64,000 nt of DNA, from positions 310,001-374,000 of the forward strand of contig JAFCMP010000004.1 of assembly GCA_017506865.1 (NCBI GenBank), read 5' to 3'. Positions 41,919 to 54,528 of this stretch are shown here, one piece after another; position 1 is the stretch's first letter; each line of letters starts with the position of its first letter. The notes below the pieces were generated by a model, which saw only the letters and a list, made by a program, of their open reading frames with translations, was not told where the DNA came from and searched no databases. This DNA is from Tribonema minus (Eukaryota; Sar; Xanthophyceae; Tribonematales; Tribonemataceae). The translations under genes and the position numbers were made by a program.

Positions 41919-44108
41919 ATGAAGGTGGCAAACAATGCTGCCAGCGGTGCTCACAAAGTGCCACTGTTCAAGAGACCAGCTGCCAACGTGAGGCGCCTGC
42001 AACCTCTCAGCAAGTGCCCGAACGCCACTGTCACCAACTCTACCCCAGAGTCCAGGCATGAGGCTGAAAAGCTCCCAAGAAAGCTGGCGGCGCTACCACA
42101 CCAGCCACCTGAGCGGCCTCGCACCGTCAATCGACGATTGCAATACATGTACAGCGATATGAACAAGGTTTTCGTGGCCATACTACAGGCAAGCTCAGGA
42201 ATTGCTGCGCTACTTGCAAGCTGTGCTACTGGAGCCATACCGTTGCTGATTGATTGTATGAATGGCATGCTGCCTCCTGGTTTGTGCTTTCGAACTAGTA
42301 AAGAGGCGAAGTCGCAGCCCAATCACCATATTGCTACTGGAGACACCTTCACATGAGTATTACGACTGCTAGATCCTGACCGCATTGTCAGCTGCGTTTC
42401 AAGCTGCTGAAGCTACAGTCAAGCTGACGAGCGGTAATGGAAGTGAAACAATTTAGGCAAATTATTATTGTCTCAGATCAGTATCTGCCTTTGCCGCCAA
42501 CAGCAGTGAAACAATCACAGGTACTTGGTTCATGTCTCAGATCAGTGTTTTCCCTTGTGATCCACCGCCCTCAGGACCTGGCGGCAACGAGGCCATCTGA
42601 CCCAGTGACGTGGCTGGTGCAGCACCTTGCTGAAATGACGGGCAAGGACACCACTAGCGAATTGGCATGTCTAGAGCGAAGGCGGCGGTTGGCATGTCTC
42701 AAGGCAGAGGAGCGATTGCTGGCCAAGGAGAAGAAAGAGAAGAGCGTGGCCTTACTTTGCTTGCTGGTAAGTACAGTTGGGAGTTTCTAACCTTCATGTG
42801 TGCACTTCATGATGTTTGGCAGCGTGTTTAGTGTACTGTGTTCAACACTCAGGTGCCAGCAGCAGATGGACAAGGTTACAGCGTAGAGTGTACTTTGCAC
42901 TCGTTTGCAGTCTGAATCGAATGGCGCCTCATCGTGCTGTGTACTGCGCCTGTCATGCAGGGAAAAATCAAGGCAGCAAAGGAAGCAAAGGAGCAAGCGA
43001 AGCTGGCAGCCCACAGAGCTGCAGCAGAGGTACAGCGCACGAAGAACGCTGCGCCCTTGTCAACTGCCAACATGTGGTCTTTGAGGATGCTGTCCTCAAC
43101 ACAAGCATGCCAGACCTTGGTTTTCACAGCATCAACAACAGCAGATTCTCACAAGTGTCGACTTGAAGCATGTGTTTCTGTTGTTTTCGGCTTGCGAAGA
43201 GCCCTTGGTCTACTATTTTACAAGGCTTCATTCAGTTGTGCACAAGCAGCACGCGTTCACCTGGCCAGCTCAAGCTCATTCAGCATTCGCAATTGGGGTA
43301 GTGTGCTGAGGGGCACCCAGATCAGCTATGGTGGTGCAGCCCAATTTAACCTCATTTACTTGCTGGCAGTGCTCATTGAGTGTGCATTGGCCACGCAGCA
43401 CAGTCCAACTGTTTCTGATATGTAAACCTACCAGACCAGGTTCGTTGCTTGTGAAGCTTTGCTGGCAGCCACCGGCAGGCAGACTGAGGCAAAAGGCAGT
43501 ATGCTCTCTCCACCTGTCTCCAAGCACTCGGGGGTATTGCTGACTGCAGACATAATCCCGGCTCCACTGTCTGTCTGTCACAGGTCGCAGCAGCACAGGA
43601 GGCTGAGGCCACCGCTGCAGCCGCCCGCGCCACTGCTCGTGGACCGAAGCGCATGCAGGCAGGCGCAACAGCAGGAACTGCTGCATATGCTGGAGCTGCA
43701 GACGCCAACGCTGCTGCCAGCGGCGCCATCGGGGTGCTGCAGCAGTGCACGCGGCTGCTGCAGCGGTACTGCTTACACACTGCCTGCAGCGGCAGCGGCA
43801 GCGGCAGCGGCAGCAGCGGCGGTGTGCGAGCGTCGAGCGACGCAGCGCTGCACGGTGACGGCAGCGGCGGGGGCGGCGCCGCAGGCGTGCGCGCTCACTG
43901 CATCAGACTCGCTGAGCGCTATGTACTGAGCGCTGCAGCAGTGATGCACGCAGGGCACGTCACAGTCGAAGTTCAACCAAGCAGTTTGCGGTTGGCACAG
44001 CGGTACGGCGTTCACGGCGCGGAGTGTGTGGCGGCGCACGGCGCCGCGGTGTGCGCAAGCGCCGTGCGACTTGCGGATCGGTACGGCTCATGCACCAATA
44101 TGGCATGA
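41919..44108 (+). CDS. Dpy-30-motif coiled-coil protein with RLxxRY repeats, 4 exons
   Basis: Exons 41919-42188, 42575-42766, 42961-43029 and 43584-44108 join in phase 0 to give 351 residues. The first join brings together YMYSDMNKVFVAILQ and DLAATRPSDPVTWLVQHLAE, the two-helix dimerisation motif of the Dpy-30/RIIa class (family pattern: helix, RPxxPxxFLxxYL). Such motifs dock proteins in radial spokes and other ciliary complexes as well as in histone methyltransferase complexes. A Lys/Glu/Ala-rich coiled coil follows (about 110-190). The last exon holds four elements at about 45-residue spacing: TRLLQRY, IRLAERY, LRLAQRY and VRLADRY. Intron 1 uses a GC donor (CAG/gcaagc). A candidate further exon at about 44302-44424 reads ADIAAESGQSVARLLIGTYV and may extend the repeat series. 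Confidence 0.65.
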
Positions 44109-45077
44109 CAGGGGCAGAGCAAACAGGAGTGCCCTTTGTAGGATAAGTGGAGCAGGAATGAAGTCGGAAGGGGGGGTTGGAGTGATCGTGGTGAGGGGGG
44201 GAGGGGGGGGGGGTGCACATGATGAGGAGGAACACGTATATGACAATGTGATGGAACATTTGAGAAATCTTGTGAATTGCTCGTCACTGTGACAAACTTC
44301 AGCAGATATTGCTGCTGAGTCTGGGCAATCGGTGGCGAGGCTGCTGATTGGCACGTACGTACTGCACGACCTGCAAAGTTGTGGCAATATCAACAGAAGC
44401 AGGCAGGTTTTGGGTGGCCAGGGTTGACATGTCATAGATGCAACTAGAGGCAGCACTTGCATTGTAACAACCAAGCGTCAGTGGCAATGCGTCTGTGCAG
44501 CCTCACCTCCCCTGTCCCCACACAGAGCCAATGCACTGTTTGAATTGAAAGTGCTGCCGCAGCAAACCTTAGCGTCATGAGTCATTTCTAAACTTCAAGT
44601 AGTTTATAGCAACCAAGGCTTAAGCAATTGCATTCAATCATGCAGCCTCGTCTTGTCGTCATTGACAGCAAGTCAGGGCTGCTTTTACATCATGCACCAT
44701 GCTACAACGATTATGAGTGCTCCCGCACTCTCATGCAGGTGCGCTTGCATTATCATCATGATGATGCCAAGTGCATGCTTCACATCTGCAGGGCGTACCA
44801 CGAATCGTCATGTCTCGGTGTGTGGGGGCGTCCCTGATGTTCCAAGTGGACATTCTGAATTTGTGTCTGGAGCCGATGGCTGGTGTATCAGTGGTGCGCC
44901 CTGGAAGCCGGAGTTGCCGGATTCCTCAACCACTCAACTTCAATTGAACGTCATGGAGTTGAAGTACTGTGCAGACCCCGCCCCACTGGTGGAAGCTCCA
45001 GCTGCATTCACAGCTTAGGGCTAAGAGACCACCCTCCCCTTACCTGGAAATTGGAATGATCCTAAAGACGCATACAT
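44109..45077. other. Region 5' of the retrotransposon
   Basis: Contains a G-rich tract (44169-44214) and a frame at 44302-44424 (DIAAESGQSVARLLIGTYVL) that could be a further exon of the Dpy-30-motif gene. No other supported feature. Confidence 0.4.
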
Positions 45078-45091
45078 GTACTAAGGGTAGA
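45078..45091 (+). repeat. Target-site duplication, left copy
   Basis: GTACTAAGGGTAGA is repeated exactly at 46354-46367. The copies bracket the retrotransposon fragment. Confidence 0.85.
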
Positions 45092-46245
45092 CAGCTGCCA
45101 CATCTCTACGTGCAGCAACAGGTGACAAGCTGGAACATATACTGCCACCAGCGCTAACGCCACTGCAGCAGCAACCACCTACGCAGCAGCCGCCGCTGCG
45201 GCCGACAGCAGGTGGTGGCACTGGTGCGGATGCTGCTTGCGTACTTGACGCCAGTGCTCTGCAGTTGCAGTGTAGCCTGAAGCGCCCCAATCAGAGTGCG
45301 CTTGCAGATGCCGTCGCTACCGAGCTTGCAGATAAGGTGGAGGCGGACCTGCAACAGCTGCCGCAGGGCACGCAACGCACGCAAGCACTTGCTCGATTAC
45401 GGTTGCAGCGCCACATGCACTCGATCGGCATGGCATTCCTCAACGAGCCCATGTACTCCACAACGGCTTCGTTCGATGGCCTATCCTGGCAGCTGGCCGT
45501 CAAACGCGCCATCGGAGTAGAGGAGCAGACGGCAGGCTGCAAGCTGTGCGGGAAGTCGCCGGGCGGCACCCTGCATGCACGGCTGTGTCAAGCGCCACGC
45601 GTCAAGGCGCACGACACCATCGTCCACAATAGCGTCAAGAGGGCCACGCAGCGCATCCTGCGGCAATACCTCAAAACGGGACTGGTGGACGAGGACTACA
45701 CGCCGTTTCTGGGGTCCGCCGGGCCGCCGGGGAGTCGCAGGATGGACATCGTGCTGCCTGCCGACGCCTTCCCGGTGACCGGCTACGACGACCCGACACG
45801 CCACCTACCGCTCATGGTGGACGTTACCTGCTTCGAGGCACAGGTGGCGTCGCGCGCGGCGAAGACTGCAGCAGACCCCGAGCGATGCTGCCGCGACCAA
45901 GAGGCCGCCAAGACTACCCACTATTCTGGTCATTATGATCAGAATTGCTACAAACTTGCCACTTTGGCAATAGGGTCATTTGGCAGCATCGGGGAGCAGG
46001 GGCGGAAGCTGCTGGAGGCTGTGGCGACGGAGTATGCCAGCAGGATGTCAGTGCCCGGAGGAGCGCGCCCTAAAGCTCTCAAGGGCATCGCCCTGGCGCG
46101 CTTACGCTCGGCACTGTCGGCAGCGCTTCACATGGCGTACTGTGGCCGTGTCATGACACACATGGCAGAATCCAGGGGGGGGGGGCACATGGAGGAGGAC
46201 GTAGGGGAGGACCGCGAGATGCCATTTGGCGGCGGCGGCGTTTGA
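45092..46245 (+). pseudogene. C-terminal retrotransposon polyprotein fragment: CCHC finger plus PD-(D/E)XK endonuclease
   Basis: The 384-codon frame has no stop or frameshift, so the insertion is fairly young, but it lacks reverse transcriptase and a start. It contains a zinc knuckle CKLCGKSPGGTLHARLC (C-x2-C-x8-H-x3-C) and then an endonuclease core with RRMDIVLP and LPLMVDVTCFE, matching the RxxD...(D/E)VT pattern of restriction-like endonucleases of the site-specific or Utopia/NeSL/Dualen-like non-LTR elements. A helical Ala/Arg-rich end follows. In the full element this nuclease would nick the target for target-primed reverse transcription. The exact clade cannot be set without the reverse transcriptase. 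Confidence 0.8.
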
Positions 46246-46353
46246 GTGGTTGTCGTTGCGACACTTTCAGACTGTCATACGACATGTAGATTCCTTACAG
46301 CTAGATGCCAATCATCTGGGCTTTTTCGCGCCCTGAGCGAGAATTAATAAAAA
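45092..46353 (+). mobile_element. 5'-truncated non-LTR retrotransposon with restriction-like endonuclease domain
   Basis: A 1262-bp insertion bounded by the 14-bp duplication GTACTAAGGGTAGA. The open frame begins right at the 5' boundary without a start codon, as expected from 5' truncation during reverse transcription, and ends at 46245. A 3' UTR of about 100 bp follows, ending CTGGGCTTTTTCGCGCCCTG and then a short A/T-rich tail (AATTAATAAAAA). The same 3' UTR occurs at 57967-58066. Confidence 0.87.
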
Positions 46354-46367
46354 GTACTAAGGGTAGA
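46354..46367 (+). repeat. Target-site duplication, right copy
   Basis: Exact match to 45078-45091; similarity continues two of three further bases (TAG versus CAG). Confidence 0.85.
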
Positions 46368-46401
46368 TAGGATTAGGATTTTGTCCATCAAGTAGGGTTA
46401 G

Positions 46402-46593
46402 GTCCACCTCCAACTTATTGGGTCCCGAGACGGGCCCGATTTGCTCGGCATACAGAAAATGTCAGCTGCGAGGTCACGAAGCTGCCAGAAAAAGGCGCTA
46501 GGCATCGAGGAAGAAACTGCGCTCCAACTGCCTGTGACAGCACCGCTACGCCAGAGCTCCGCTGAGCCTGTATCCCGCACCGCTCAAGCTTAA
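46402..46593 (+). CDS. Small open frame, possible terminal exon of unknown gene
   Basis: A 63-residue frame follows an acceptor-like TTAG at 46398-46401: VHLQLIGSRDGPDLLGIQKM, then SAARSRSCQKKALGIEEETA, ending in TAA. An internal ATG (46459) would give 44 residues. It could be the last exon of the upstream gene, separated from it by the retrotransposon, or chance. Confidence 0.25.
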   Translation, partial: VHLQLIGSRDGPDLLGIQKMSAARSRSCQKKALGIEEETALQLPVTAPLRQSSAEPVSRTAQA

Positions 46594-46972
46594 GTCAAAG
46601 CGACGGTGAGTTTATGTGGGCGGAGCAAAGTGGCGCATTTAGTTTTTTGAACAGCGTCGTGAGTGTGGAAGGACGAAAGTGCGGTGTGCGTGCGGTAGGA
46701 CATTGACATTGACGGCGTCGACGCCGCCACATTGACTGACTGACCTCTTCTGAAAGCATTCCTTGTGGTGGTGTCCAACAAGTTGCTCCTAATTAAAGAT
46801 GTGGAGGATACGATTTGACACCTACACGCGTGCTGCTCCGCTTCCGCAGGCAAATCGCTTCCACCTACACACACTCCGCAGCTGCAGTAGCTGCATCTTC
46901 GCAAACACCTGATCAAGGGAGGCGTCAGCCTGTACAAAGCACAGGTCAGACAAAACGACATCGTTCACCACA
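46594..46972. promoter_or_regulatory. Upstream region of the 782-residue gene
   Basis: 379 bp before the start codon; no ORF of note. ATTAAAGAT at about 46791-46800 is the only AT-rich element. The promoter is expected here. Confidence 0.4.
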
Positions 46973-49900
46973 ATGGACGACGACGACGGCATGCAGCTCA
47001 ACCAGGAGCGGCTGAAGCTGATCCTCACTCAGCCCATGCCCTCGTACTCCTTCGCCGAGACCACCTTCAGCGTCTACTTCGCTCTGGTAGACCAGTACGA
47101 TCAGCCCCAGGTGCTACACGGCGGCACGGTGATAACCCTCCAACTGCTGCACGCCGACAGCAAGAAGCCCGTGAACCCCGCCATGCTGGTCATCGACTCC
47201 AAGCAGCCCCTGACCCTGAACTCCAAGGGCGGCTGCGAGGTGAAGCTTCGCGTGGCGGAGGACAACAAGCTGGGGGGTGCGGTGGGGGGGCTCCGCAAGT
47301 TTTCCATTAAAGCGGTTGCTCCGCACAGGGACGATGTGGATCCGATCATCACGGAGCCGGTCACGATCGTGCGGTATCGGCTGCAGGTGCGCTGGCGCTG
47401 AGCGTTGACATGCGCTGCGCGTTGATCGACGGCTGTTGGCGCAGTGTCTCGTTCTCTCAGATTGCGCACAAGAACTGTGCTGCGCGTTTGTGGCAGTTGG
47501 CTGTCCCGTTCATGTTTTCCGTACGCCTGCTGTAATTTCTGCAGCATTTTGAGTTGGGTCTTGTTGGCATCCGCGGCCTGCGTGTGTTGGCACCAGACTC
47601 ACGTGGTGTTTATTTATTTTTTTACGTTGGCGTAGGTATGTATGAGCTCATGTGATGAGCTGGCTCGCCACCGGCAGTTCAGCATTGCAAGTTGTCACCA
47701 GCGTTGGCTTCAACGGTGCCTCTAGTGTTGGTCGCATCAGTGCTTCCTGCAAAAGGCGTGGACTTCAGCGCAGCTCATTTCAACAGGCACACTATTCCCA
47801 GTGCCTAACTTCAACATCATAATTTCAACATTGCCCAACTTCAACACTGCGCCGCAGGTGCGCGACAACCCCGCGCGCCCCGTCCCCAAGGAGTGGTTCA
47901 AGGACGAGGGCGGGCGCGAGAACTGCGTGGAGATGCAAGTGCACCTGCTCGATAAGGACGGTCACGAGGTTACGACGCGGCGCGTGAAGCTGCGCCTCGT
48001 GCTGCTCTATGACAACCTGGGGCGCGTGCAGAACCAGGAGATATTGAAGTTGTCGCCCGACAGCAAGATGGCGATAGACGATGAGGGCAAGGCGATGCTC
48101 CGGCTGCGCATCGAGGAGGTCTCCAAGAACCACCAGAAGCAGGTGAGCGGTCAAGTAGGGTTAGCCCAGGGTCGGCATCACGCTTTCAGACAGTATGCCA
48201 CCTACTATCACACTGGCGACAAGTAGGGGTAGCCTAGGGTTGGCATCAGCTTTACAAACATTCTGCCCACCTACAGGTATGTGTGTGAGGTTAGGTTTCA
48301 GGGGCAACGTGGAGCTAGGCAACGACGGCGACCTACCTAACCACCAGCAGTGCTCAGTACTCTGAGCTTGCCGAGCCATGGTCATTTGTAGCTGCCGTCT
48401 TGCCGCAGGCGTCCGCATCAGAAGCAAGCACGGCATCAATGCTCAGTAATTGATCTGCTGCGCCGTGTCACCTTGTAACCGTTGTGTGTCCCCGCAGACG
48501 TTCCACATAGTCGGTTACTGATGACAGCCCTCGAATGGCGGAAGGGGGTGGCAGCAGCACTGCTCAACAGGCAAAAACCCACACACACAGACTGATCTGC
48601 GCCGTGTCGAAATGTAACTGTCGTATTCCCCCTTGCAGGCGTTCCGCATCAAGGTGGAGCCGGACACCGACGACAACCCCACAGCCGTGGACGTCTCCTC
48701 TGACGTATCACCGCCCATCGCCGTGTACTCCAAGCGCATCAAGAAGAAGGGCAAGAAGTCCAAGGACTCGGACGCAGCGGCGGCGGCGGCGGCGACCGCA
48801 GCCATTCCCCCCCCAGGCATGATCAACGGCGGCTTGCACCGTTTCATGGGGGGGCCGGGGGAGGGGGATGTCAAGGCCAGTCTGCCGGGGTTTGGAATGG
48901 GGTATGGTGCGGGGGAGGGGCATGGGGGGGCAGGGGGAGGGGGCGGGGGGGCGATGGGGGAGACGGTGCACGACATCCTGAACGCTGCCTCGCAGCAGCA
49001 TTTGGCGGACCCGGGCGGAGCAGGAGGTATGTGTGGATCGCAGGTGTCAGCATGATGTGCTGAGCACTGCGCCACGTCAGCGTGCGCGTGTGTATGTAGG
49101 TACTCTAAATGTAGACAGGGTGTTGGTCACTGTCCGCATGTGATGCCGAGCGCGGGCCAACGGTAAGTATGCATACAGGTATTGTAGCTGCTGTCATGTG
49201 ACGTACTGGGTGTTGCCTCGCAGCAGCACCTGGCGGACCCCCGGGCAGAGCGGGAGGTACGTACTGTATGTATATACAGCAGCCGATCAGGTATTAGCAC
49301 GAGTGATGACAGGCTGAGCGGTGCTGAATTGCAGGAGGTATGTATGTATACAGGCGTTGGCAGCATGTACATACCGAGCGCTGCCGCGCGAAGAGCGGGG
49401 GGTATGCGGGTATGTATACTTACAGTGTATGCTACAGAGGTATACCGAGGCAGCAGCGCACTAGCAGCTGCGCGCGAGCGCTGACTCCTGGAGGTAAGAG
49501 CGCGCCTGTGTCAGCCGTTGCAGGTGCTTGAACGGACTGAAGGACATCAAAAACCTTACGACGCAGTCGTGCACCAGTGATCGCTGAGCATTGCCACACG
49601 TGAGCTCCGCTGAGCATTGCCGCATGGGAGCTCCTGAGCGCTGCCATGCACAAGCCTTGAAGGTTAGGGTTACGTTGCATGCATGGCAGCCAGTGCGCGT
49701 GACAGGTCCACTAAGTACCCACGTAGGCGTGCTACACGTGTTGCACGTACTTCAACATGTAGCTGTACTTGCAGTATGTATGTGGTGATGTTCAGGCTGC
49801 CAACCGAGAACTGCCCTACATCAGCGCTTCCCACACCTCGGCAAGGCAGCAGGCGCAATTTCCATGTTACACACAGGGTGTGTGGCAGGACGTGTGTAGC

Positions 49901-52900
49901 GCTGAGCACGGAGTGCTACTTACATGTTTGTTGGTGTCGTGTTGATGGTTCTGCACTCTGTCAGCCTCTCGGCAGCGCATGGACCCACTTACCCTCCTAA
50001 CCTTGCTTTGCTGATATATTCCCATGACAGACAAACACACAAGCCTTGTTCCCACCGACATTGACACTTTGTAGCTGATACTGCTCCGGTACCCATAACA
50101 AAACTGGCAGATTGGGAACACCTGCACCACTGATATTTTGAGATGGAGCACGTGACACTGTCTTACAGGTTCTGCTTAATAACTCCAAAACTGTTGGATG
50201 GTTGCAGTTGCACTGACACTCTCTCACTGATTCTGCTCAACAACACCTATCATGTTAGACGTGACCCCTGTTGCACTGCCACTGTCTTACTGATGCTGCT
50301 CAACAGCACCAAACTGTCAGATGGCAGCTTATGCATGTTTAGTGGAAACGGTTGTTGTGCACTGACACTGTCTTACATATGCTGCTTAATAACACCACAA
50401 CCGTCGGATGGGAGCTGTTGCACTGACACCCTCTCACTGATTCTGCTCAACAACACCCATCATGTCAGACGTGACACATTTACACTTATACTGTCTTACT
50501 GATGCTGCTCAACAACACCAAACTGTCAGATGGCAGCTCACGCATGTTTAGTGGAAACGGTTGTTGTGCACTGACACTGTCTTACATATGCCGCTTAATA
50601 ACACTGAAACTGTCAGATGGCAGCTCGGGCCCAGCGCTCTATCACGCCCTCAAGAGCGTCATACAGTGGACGGGGACGGTGGTGGCGGGCTTGACTGCGA
50701 TGCAGTGGCAGCAGCTCGGCTTTGAGAGCAAGCCCGACGGGACGCCGGACTACAACCGGCCGCTGTACAAGATACAGGTGCGCGAGTGTGCGGCTGGAGT
50801 GTGGCAGTGCTCAGTACAATGTCACAACCGGCCGCTGTACAAGATACATGTGCGCGAGTGTGCGCTGTGAGTGGCACCGCAGATTGCATGCAGCTCTGTA
50901 GCCTAAGAGCGAGCGTGGCCGCTGTACAAGATACAGGTGCGCGTGTGTATTCTGCGGGTGGCTCATTACCGCAGTTGTGCGCAGTTCTGCAACCGTAAAC
51001 GCGAGCGTGGCCGCTGTGCAAGGTACAGGTGTGCATGTGTAGTCTGCGAGGGGCAGTGCTCATCGCAGCAGATGGGACCCCGGAGTACAACCGGCCGCTG
51101 TACAAGATACAGGTGCGCGAGTGTGCTTTGTGAGTGGCAGTGCTCATTAGCAGCGCTCATAGCAGTGCTTGCCCTGGCAGCAAGAGAGCGCGTGGAAGGG
51201 TGCTGCTTGAAGTAGTACTCGAAGAAGTACAGCAAGTGATGTTGCACAATATGGTTTGAATGCCATGCATGTACATGCGCGTAGCAACGCCTGACAGGGA
51301 TCGTGCAATGACACACGTCTGTAATCACGACACCATTGCTGTAGCGGCAACTTTCGGAGTTGTCTCAGACAGCATGCCTGAACAGAGCACTCGGAGTTAG
51401 TTTGACACGGCTGAACTCAGAGCATTCCTTGACTTCAGGAAGGACTCATGCTGCCGCCGCTGCCACTGCTGATGCTGCTGCTGTTGTCGTTAGAATCCCA
51501 ACCCCATCATTGATGGCATCATCCGCCAATACGCCAACGAGACCATGCAGGTGAGAGAGCCAGACATCAGCGCTCAACCAGCCGTTTGCGCAGTCAGCAA
51601 TGGCCTGCAGGGAATGGTGCTGCCGTACTGTTGTTAAAACACTTCTGCGGTTGTCTCACACAAGTTGAAGTTCAAAGAGGAGGTTGTGGGAGGTGGGTAG
51701 CCCACTGCACACGGCGAGTGCTCCACGCCGTCCAGGCCTCGGTGATAAGGTGAACATAATGCTTGATCAGCCAGCGCATAACCGTAACCCTAGTTCTAGC
51801 CCTAGGTCTTGCAGCACCAGACACTCGCAGTGGTTCGCGCCGTTCAATCCGCTGTACGCTTTGCTGTACTGGATTTGTCTCGCCATACGCACGGTAAGAG
51901 CTGCAGCTTGCCACTGGACAGCTAGTTTTGCGGCTGCATGAGGGCTTTGCATATGGCTGCATTGTGGCCCTACCGCAAGCTGTGACTCGCTGAACAATGT
52001 TGCTGAGCACTGTTGCGTCAAGGGCTGAACCTGCGAGGCTGCTACTACAGTTGACAGCACTATTCTGGCTTACTGTGACTGCAACTGTGGCTGCACGTGA
52101 GGCGTTGCACTCACGCAGCACGTCTGCTCTCTGGCCACTGCTGTTTTGCCTCTGCAGAATCTGCTGGTGCTGCTCAAGCGCATTGAGGCAGGGGGGTTTG
52201 ATGACTCCAACATGGGTAAGTTGTTGGCAATTCCATTGACTGAATGGGCGTGCATGCAACGCATACACCAAACACGGGTAGACTAAGCTGTCTATGTCAA
52301 CTGATCTTGGGCATTGACTTTTCCCCCGAAAAAATCGAAGCGCAAGTGACCACTGCTTGCAGAGAGGGAGTGGCCTTCATGTGGCGATGAAGCTCAGCAT
52401 GTTCATGACCTATTGGGCTGGGTGGCGGTATTTCCTGCGTATGCTCCAAAGCCGACCCCTCATTTATGATGCATGCGAATAGCGCTCTGATTCTGCACGC
52501 ATGCGTGCTTCGGGAGGTGTCAGTCTTCTTATTCATTGACGGTACATACTATGGTAAAACGACAACTGTGGATAGTAGGTATAGAGGCATCGCCTGCTCT
52601 CGCCACATGCACTACGCGCCACGCCAGCAGCCGCCCGCCAGGGACAACAACAATGTCAACTTCAACTCTGAACCCCGCATCACGGCGCGCGGCACACCTA
52701 CCCCAACTTCAACATCACCCTCGCCCCATTATTGCCCTTGCCGTGTTCAGATGCCGAGGGCGGCGGCGGCGGCGGTTACGCCAGCAGTAACGGCAGCGAC
52801 AACGCGCGCACGACGCGCGCCAGCAAGCGCGCGCGCGCCTCGCAAGGGGGCGGGGGAGTCTACGATGACAGCCAGCTCGTGCAGGTGGGGGCATGCGCGC

Positions 52901-54497
52901 AGGTTCAACTTGAAGTTCATGTCATGTGGCTCGTGAGATGGGGCTCGTGAGATTCTCCAGTCGTGCACTTGTATGCGATGCGTCAGATTTCTCAGTTGCT
53001 TGTGGGTATGTATTGTATGTGTTCAGTGCCACTCGGGAGCGCCTTTAACAGTACCAACTTCAACTTCAGTTCCCTGCGTCTTGCGAGGAGGCAGGGGGGA
53101 CGCTACGATGACAACAAACTCGTTTCGGGGCAAGTGCTTGCGGGTGCACGTGCCGCGTGTGTCTGAGCGCTGACAGCGAGGACGTAGGTAATTATGTATG
53201 CATGCGCCATCGACGATAGGTAGCATTGGCAGCGGTCATCGCCATGATCAACTTCAACATCACCCCCCGCACGAACCTCAAGTGCGACCTCACGTTACCG
53301 CCCAGGTGCAGCTGCAAGGCCAGCACAGCCTCGTCAGCGGCAGCAGCGGAGGCGGCGGCGGCGGCCGCGGCGACAAAACCCCCTCCGGGCCTGGATCTCT
53401 GCTCAAGCGCACGTCAGGCACCTGGGGCCTAGTGGGCAACGCCCCCCCTGGTGCAGACAGGCAAGGGGGTTTCGGCGATGGCGGACCGATGGCGGCGGCG
53501 GCGGCGGCAGGGCTGCCGACTACGGTTTACGACATGTCGACATTCGGCGGGGGCAGCGGGGGGAATTGGGAGGAGGGGGGGCAGGGGGGGCACCACAGGG
53601 GGGGCCCGGGGGGGCACCGGTCGCCGTCCCCCCCGCCCCCGTCCGGCATGCCCCCCATTGCGAGCCAGAACAGCTTCATGTGGGGGATGAATATGGGGAC
53701 GAGCTCTCAGGCGCTGGCGGTGCCCCCGCTGCTGAGCCAGAAGAGCATGCAGGTGCTGTTCGATGAGAAGAAGAAGGGGGGCGGGGGGGGCGCGGGGCAG
53801 GTGAGCGGAGGAACTGTCTGCGGAACACAACGTGGAACTGTCTGTTGCGTCAGAGCACAGGCAAGTGTACCCCAAATTTCGGTCCCGCGGCTGCCAGGCA
53901 CTCAGTTTTTGGGCCGAATCAGCGAGCACGACTCGTGCGGAAGGGTCCTTACTTGGTGAACACACCTGATCTGCATGATGACGTGCTTGTCGCTCTGTCG
54001 CATAACTTCAAGTTCAACTTGTCGCTGATCTTGCTCGCCATCAGACTCATACAGATGGAAAGGTGGCTATTCATGGGCAAACATGCTGTTACTTGCAGCA
54101 GCAACAGCAGCTGCGCACGTCCGTGTTACTGATTGTTTGCGTCAGAGCACATGACATGACATGATTCTAGCACCGTTGCAGAACTGTACATGGTTTTCGC
54201 GGTGTCGCAGAACTGTATATTGAAGCAACATATGGCAGCTATGCTCCTGCTGCGACGAAAGGTGCAGATGCTGCTTGACAAAGGCGAAGCCGATGCGGCG
54301 GCGGCGGCGGCAGTGGCACAAGCCGCAGCAGACAAAAGTGTTTGGGGAATGCTTTTCATGGCTGTTTACGCCGTTGCACGTGCCACGCATAACATCCTAT
54401 GGCTGCACTCAAGTACTCATCTGCAAACGCGTGGCACATCATGAAATCGAGACACTTGGAAGAAAAAGAAGCAAAAATGCTGCACGGCCCTGAACGC

Positions 54498-54528
<31 letters not shown>

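Noticed and set aside
51806-51893. A candidate exon (HQTLAVVRAVQSAVRFAVLD) of the 782-residue gene
   Set aside because: Including it breaks the phase with the next exon, whereas joining 51550 directly to 52158 keeps the frame and gives a continuous helix.
54190-54444. Frame with LLLRRKVQMLLDKGEADAAA as an extra exon
   Set aside because: It has an acceptor-like start but no clear phase-0 donor, and exons 8 and 9 join in phase without it.
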